Assembly: GCA_036003365.1 (NCBI GenBank)
Contig: DASYSL010000008.1
Span: 1 to 17,122, forward strand
Length of the DNA: 17,122 nt
Source of the DNA: DASYSL01 sp036003365
Lineage (GTDB): Bacteria; Eisenbacteria; RBG-16-71-46; DASYSL01
Direction of reading: 5' to 3'
In this document: positions 14,359-17,122 of the stretch, piece by piece
Numbering within the stretch: the first letter of the stretch is position 1
Layout of the letters: each line of letters begins with the position of its first letter
Notes under the pieces: generated by a model
The model's database searches: none
Told to the model about the DNA's origin: nothing
Seen by the model: only the letters and a program-made list of their open reading frames with translations
Made by a program: the position numbers and the translations under genes

Positions 14359-15099
14359 ATGAGATGGGCTCGCACTCTCGCTGGCTGTGCCCTGCTCTTG
14401 GGTTTCGCGGGCGCCGCGCACGCGCAGAACGGCTGCGCGCGCTTGTCGTGGGGCACGTGCGATCCGTGGGTCGAGGATCGCAACTACACCGGTCCCGCCG
14501 TGTACCCACTGGTCTATTCCATGTTCGGCGTGTCGGCCGCGAACGTGGGGACCGACAGCCAGATCCGAATTCGGCACTTCAACTTTCCCGGAGCCGGCGG
14601 GTACTCGACGCCCGACGCCTGGCGCTTCGACGACAGCGGCTGCCAGGGCGGGAGTCAGCTCTCATTGAACAACAACCCGTTGAGCAAAGCGTGTCCGGCC
14701 ATGAAAGGGACGAACCCGCTCACCATCACCCAGTACGCTCTCGACGTGGACGGCAGCGCGTTCCTGCGGCTCGCCATCACGTACGACAATTTCACGCCTT
14801 CGGCGTCCACCCGCTATACGGTGTGGAACATCCTGTTCGATCACTCGTTCTCGACGGTCGGACCGAGCGATCCAGGAAACACCTGTGGCGGGGCGGAGCT
14901 CTGCGAGAATTTCTCGTTCGACTTCGCCGGAGTTCTGGCGGTCACGGGCCAGCTGATCAATCTCCCTGCATGTGATCGGGACGTCTACTACGGGGCATTC
15001 GACGGAACCGTCGCCCTGTGGAATGGCGGTTGCGTCATCTTCGATCCGGCCGACCTCACGACCTGGGGCAAGGTGAAGGCGCATTACCGGGGTCAGTAG
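14359..15099 (+). CDS. Secreted protein of unknown function, PDAWRFDD family member 2
   Basis: A 246-residue paralog of the preceding gene product. Its signal peptide ends at AHA (about residue 22), and the mature start QNGCARLSWGTCDP is nearly the same as in member 1. Shared blocks are VGTDSQIRIRHF, PDAWRFDDSGCQ (85-96), KACPAMKGTNPLTITQYALD, DGSAFLRLAITYDNFTP, FDHSFSTVGPSDPGNTCGG and NFSFDFAGVLAVTG. The C-terminus ends TTWGKVKAHYRGQ. Extra cysteines occur in the C-terminal third (LPACDRD, NGGCVIF). GGGAGG (14348-14353) is five bases before ATG 14359. The gene lies between a strong terminator upstream and a hairpin downstream, so it is probably transcribed on its own; no clear promoter is visible in the 83-base gap. 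Confidence 0.85.
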   Translation: MRWARTLAGCALLLGFAGAAHAQNGCARLSWGTCDPWVEDRNYTGPAVYPLVYSMFGVSAANVGTDSQIRIRHFNFPGAGGYSTPDAWRFDDSGCQGGSQLSLNNNPLSKACPAMKGTNPLTITQYALDVDGSAFLRLAITYDNFTPSASTRYTVWNILFDHSFSTVGPSDPGNTCGGAELCENFSFDFAGVLAVTGQLINLPACDRDVYYGAFDGTVALWNGGCVIFDPADLTTWGKVKAHYRGQ

Positions 15100-15111
15100 A
15101 AGACCTCGTTT

Positions 15112-15130
15112 TGCCCAGCTTTACTGGGCA
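15112..15130 (+). other. Short inverted repeat after family member 2
   Basis: TGCCCAG-CTTTA-CTGGGCA forms a 7-bp stem 12 bases after the stop codon. The T run lies before it rather than after it, so it is not a canonical + strand terminator, although it may protect the 3' end. Confidence 0.4.
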
Positions 15131-15142
15131 TCCGGAGGCCTC

Positions 15143-15170
15143 TCAAGTTTGCGAGCGGGTTTGCCGATAA
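15143..15170 (+). promoter_or_regulatory. FliA (sigma28)-type promoter upstream of family member 3
   Basis: TCAAGTTT (15143-15150) matches TAAAGTTT at 7 of 8 positions, and GCCGATAA (15163-15170) matches the -10 consensus at all 8. The spacer is 12 bases, one more than the E. coli consensus of 11. It lies in a gene-free stretch and points at the next gene. Transcription would begin near 15177. No flagellar gene is present in the window, so use by a flagellar sigma factor is inference. Confidence 0.6.
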
Positions 15171-15176
15171 GAGACC

Positions 15177-15345
15177 AGGACGCCAAGGATGCGGGAAAAG
15201 GGGCAATTTCCGCTTGCTCCCAACCCGCGGGGGTCGCTACCCTGGCGTTGCGCCTTCACCAGGAGCAGTTTTGGTCGGCGGCCAGCCCCCGAGTCGGCCC
15301 GGCCCGGCGAGTTGTGCGTCGTACGCCTTCCACAGGAGGAAGCAG
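15177..15345 (+). promoter_or_regulatory. Structured leader of family member 3
   Basis: Close to the predicted transcript start, GCGGG/CCCGC (15191-15195 with 15224-15228) encloses GGGGCAA/TTGCTCC (15200-15206 with 15214-15220, one G-U pair). Together they form a two-part hairpin. The remainder is GC-rich with no recognised riboswitch. AGGAGGA (15334-15340) is the ribosome binding site. Confidence 0.45.
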
Positions 15346-16113
15346 ATGAAGAGAGCGCTAAGGATGTTTGCGGTTGCCGCGGTAGCAACGGCCGCGTTGT
15401 CGACCGCGGGCTGGGCCCAGAATCCCCAGGCAGTGATGTCATGGGGCGCCGCCTGTCCCACCGTCGTCCACGACATGACCTTCGTCCAGAAGTCGACGGA
15501 TGGTTCGGTGCCCAACCCTTACCCGATGTACATCGCGGCCAAGAATCTCACGGCCGCGGATGCGAACGTGGGCTCCGACATCAACTTGTTCTACGGCCGC
15601 GGCCTTCCGGATGCGTGGCGCTTCGATGACGCGGGTTGCCAGACCGGCTCGCAGGTGTCGCTGAGCAACAACGGCACCAAGACGTGCCCGGCGATGAAGG
15701 GCACGAACCCGCTCACGATCACCAACTTCCAGTACTACGCCAACGAAGAGCCGAACCCGCGCATGAACGTTCGTCTCGCCATCACGTACGACAACTTCAC
15801 GCCGGTGGCGGGCACGACCTACATTCTGTGGTCGATCATCTTCGACCACTCGTTCTCGGTGACCGGTCCTTCCACTCCTGGCGTGAATTGCGGTGGCGGC
15901 GAGCTGCCTTTGTGCATCGCGATGACCGATCCCACGATGCCCAACTACTCGGACGTCGCTTCGGGCGTCCTCGCGCTCACCGGTATCCAGGAGCCCTTCA
16001 CGTTCGCGACGGCGACGGACGGCTACATTACGTGGAACGGCGGCCTCAACTGCCCGGGCGCGGTGCCGACGGTGCCGGCGACGTGGGGCAGGCTGAAGGG
16101 CATGTACCACTAA
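15346..16113 (+). CDS. Secreted protein of unknown function, PDAWRFDD family member 3
   Basis: The 255-residue product has a signal peptide (MKRALRMFAVAAVATAALST..., cleavage after GWA near residue 24). The mature start QNPQAVMSWGAACP is a variant of the ARLSWGTCDP start of members 1 and 2. Shared blocks: ANVGSDINLF, PDAWRFDDAGCQ (88-99), KTCPAMKGTNPLTITNF, VRLAITYDNFTP, IIFDHSFSVTGPSTPGVNCGG, and the C-terminal ATWGRLKGMYH, nearly identical to that of member 1. It differs by a longer N-terminal loop (DGSVPNPYPMYIAAKN), NEEPNPRMN in place of DVDGS.F, and an insert after the NCGGGE motif (LPLCIAMTDPTMPNYSD). AGGAGGA five bases before ATG 15346 fixes the start. A near-consensus sigma28-type promoter lies upstream and a perfect terminator downstream, so it is a stand-alone transcription unit. 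Confidence 0.85.
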   Translation: MKRALRMFAVAAVATAALSTAGWAQNPQAVMSWGAACPTVVHDMTFVQKSTDGSVPNPYPMYIAAKNLTAADANVGSDINLFYGRGLPDAWRFDDAGCQTGSQVSLSNNGTKTCPAMKGTNPLTITNFQYYANEEPNPRMNVRLAITYDNFTPVAGTTYILWSIIFDHSFSVTGPSTPGVNCGGGELPLCIAMTDPTMPNYSDVASGVLALTGIQEPFTFATATDGYITWNGGLNCPGAVPTVPATWGRLKGMYH

Positions 16114-16135
16114 CCGACGTTGATTCGTGCTTCGA

Positions 16136-16169
16136 GGGCGGGATCGGCCAACCGATCCCGCCCTTTTTT
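16136..16169 (+). terminator. Strong intrinsic terminator after family member 3
   Basis: A perfect 12-bp GC-rich stem (16136-16147 with 16152-16163) and a CCAA loop are followed by six T residues (16164-16169), 22 bases after the stop codon. Confidence 0.95.
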
Positions 16170-16207
16170 CATGGGAGAAGAAGCCCTTGGCAGGTGTAAG
16201 TAAACCC

Positions 16208-16876
16208 ATGCGCTCCACGAGCCTCCTCGTCACCCTGATGGCCCTGTCCCTGGCCGGATGCGTCGCCGGGTGCGCGCACGGTGGAGGGAAAGCTTCCACG
16301 CCGGCCGCGCCGCCGCCCCGGCTCTCGCCGGTGCCTCACTTCACGCTGCACTGGAACGACGCCGGGGACACCACGCGCACGCTGCGCTGGCCGAGCAACA
16401 AAGCCTTCCGCACCGACCTCACGCTGACCGGGCTCGTCGACTCGCTGCAGGGCTACACGATCCAGTTCCGCATGGAGCCCACGAGCACGACGAAGGGCTC
16501 GGCGTGGAAGTTCGCCAACGATGCCGGGTGTCTCGCGGCAGTGTGGCAAGCAACCGCCGAGAAGGACCCCAAGGCGCCGGCGCCGTGGCCCAACAAGCTC
16601 CTGATCACCGACGTGCGTCCGCTCGTCGATGGCTCGGTGGCATTCGTGGTCGCCGCCACGTTCGACATGGTCAAGCTGAACCCGGACTCGACCTATTCCC
16701 TGTGTCACATGGACTTCACGCCGCCGCAGGCCGCCTCCGACAGCGTCACGTGCGCCGGCTGGGACGCGCCCGTGCGCCTCTACGTCGAGCAGGCGACGCT
16801 GCTCTTCAAGGAGCTGGAGCAGCCCGTGTTCGAGATGGGCAAGCCCATTTACTTCGAGCCGGTGCCGAGTAAGTAG
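16208..16876 (+). CDS. Lipoprotein, probable divergent member of the PDAWRFDD family
   Basis: The 222-residue product has a lipoprotein signal peptide with lipobox LAGC (Cys18; a second possible site VAGC ends at Cys22), so it is expected to be membrane anchored. A Gly/Pro/Ala-rich linker (23-42) follows. The mature domain has the same order of elements as the three preceding proteins: HFTLHWND at the start, SAWKFANDAGC (98-108) at the PDAWRFDDSGCQ position, LLITDVRPLVDGSVAFVVAATFD matching the LTIT...DGS.FLRLAITYD block, and STYSLCHMDF followed by SDSVTCAG matching T.Y..W...F...NCGG. Overall identity is low, so homology is inferred from ordered motifs. ATG 16208 has only a weak ribosome site (GGCAGG further upstream); the longer frame to 16127 overlaps the terminator and is rejected. 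Function is unknown. Confidence 0.8.
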   Translation: MRSTSLLVTLMALSLAGCVAGCAHGGGKASTPAAPPPRLSPVPHFTLHWNDAGDTTRTLRWPSNKAFRTDLTLTGLVDSLQGYTIQFRMEPTSTTKGSAWKFANDAGCLAAVWQATAEKDPKAPAPWPNKLLITDVRPLVDGSVAFVVAATFDMVKLNPDSTYSLCHMDFTPPQAASDSVTCAGWDAPVRLYVEQATLLFKELEQPVFEMGKPIYFEPVPSK

Positions 16877-16892
16877 GATCGAGGGCAACGAA

Positions 16893-16926
16893 AAGAGGGC
16901 TGCCGGAGAGATCCGGCAGCCCTCTT
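16893..16926. terminator. Bidirectional hairpin terminator between convergent genes
   Basis: A perfect 14-bp stem (16893-16906 with 16913-16926) with a 6-base loop is flanked on the left by AAAA. It therefore ends in a T run for minus-strand transcripts and in a short CTCTT for plus-strand transcripts. It lies 17 bases after the lipoprotein stop and 20 bases from the stop of the opposing gene. Confidence 0.9.
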
Positions 16927-16945
16927 GGCGTTTGGATCCCACTGC

Positions 16946-17122
16946 TCAGGACTTGATCGGCGCCACCTTACCCAGCAGCTGCTCGTGTTTCTGCACCGGA
17001 ATGCGCTTGGCGAGCCGGGCGAGGAAGAGCTGCATGGCGGCCTCTTCGCGCTCGTTGCGCAGCAGGCGGGCGACGTCGTCGTGCACTTCCTCCAGGGGGC
17101 GCGAGCGCGCCGGCGTGCGGGC
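16946..17122 (-). CDS. C-terminal fragment of a minus-strand protein, possibly a peptidyl-prolyl isomerase
   Basis: On the minus strand an open frame enters from the right edge and ends with TGA at 16948-16946, giving 58 residues. They include RPLEEVHDDVARLLRNERE and AAMQLFLARLAKRIPV, then a short end at VAPIKS. The helical, charged PLEEV.D.VARLLR pattern followed by LARLAK.IPV is like the segment after the parvulin domain in SurA/PpiC-type isomerases, but the catalytic domain is outside the window. The placement of the terminator hairpin just downstream supports a real gene. The family call is tentative. Confidence 0.5.
   Translation of the reverse strand, partial: ARTPARSRPLEEVHDDVARLLRNEREEAAMQLFLARLAKRIPVQKHEQLLGKVAPIKS

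Overview
The window is a high-GC bacterial chromosome segment. All but one gene lies on the + strand; the last gene, cut by the right edge, points the other way. The gene content mixes conserved housekeeping genes with large exported proteins. The latter include a protein with an FlgD/Ig-like C-terminal domain, a dockerin-like EF-hand pair, and small Cys-containing secretory proteins. This mix, with a small DUF3098-like membrane protein, suggests an uncultured lineage near the FCB group (Candidatus Eisenbacteria-like). That placement is inference only; there is no rRNA or other strong phylogenetic marker here.

Left part (1-4018): the end of a zinc metallopeptidase with TPR-like repeats, then a 785-residue exported protein. 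The latter has eight repeats of about 54 residues (possibly a beta-propeller), fibronectin-III-like domains and an FlgD-type C-terminal domain.

Housekeeping block (4058-12046): yggS, yggT, yggU (DUF167) and a trimeric-type purine nucleoside phosphorylase are tightly packed. A dksA-type regulator with a histone-H1-like tail follows, then lspA, rluD, an anti-sigma-type ATPase, ruvX, mltG, larE and a DUF3098-like membrane protein. Many junctions are GTGA or TTGA overlaps, so translation is probably coupled. The last CDS runs into a tRNA-Val(TAC) gene, which supplies its stop codon.

Secretome block (12278-16926): a strong sigma70-like promoter with a long structured leader drives a dockerin-like secreted protein. 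After it come three tandem paralogous secreted proteins sharing the PDAWRFDD(S/A)GCQ core, and a lipoprotein that appears to be a divergent fourth member. Clear hairpin terminators separate some of these genes. The third paralog is preceded by a near-consensus FliA (sigma28)-type promoter. The function of the family is unknown to me, and it is the best candidate for something undescribed in this window.

Right edge (16946-17122): the C-terminal end of a minus-strand gene, possibly a parvulin-type peptidyl-prolyl isomerase, converging on a bidirectional hairpin terminator. I saw no CRISPR array, insertion sequence, prophage or rRNA gene.
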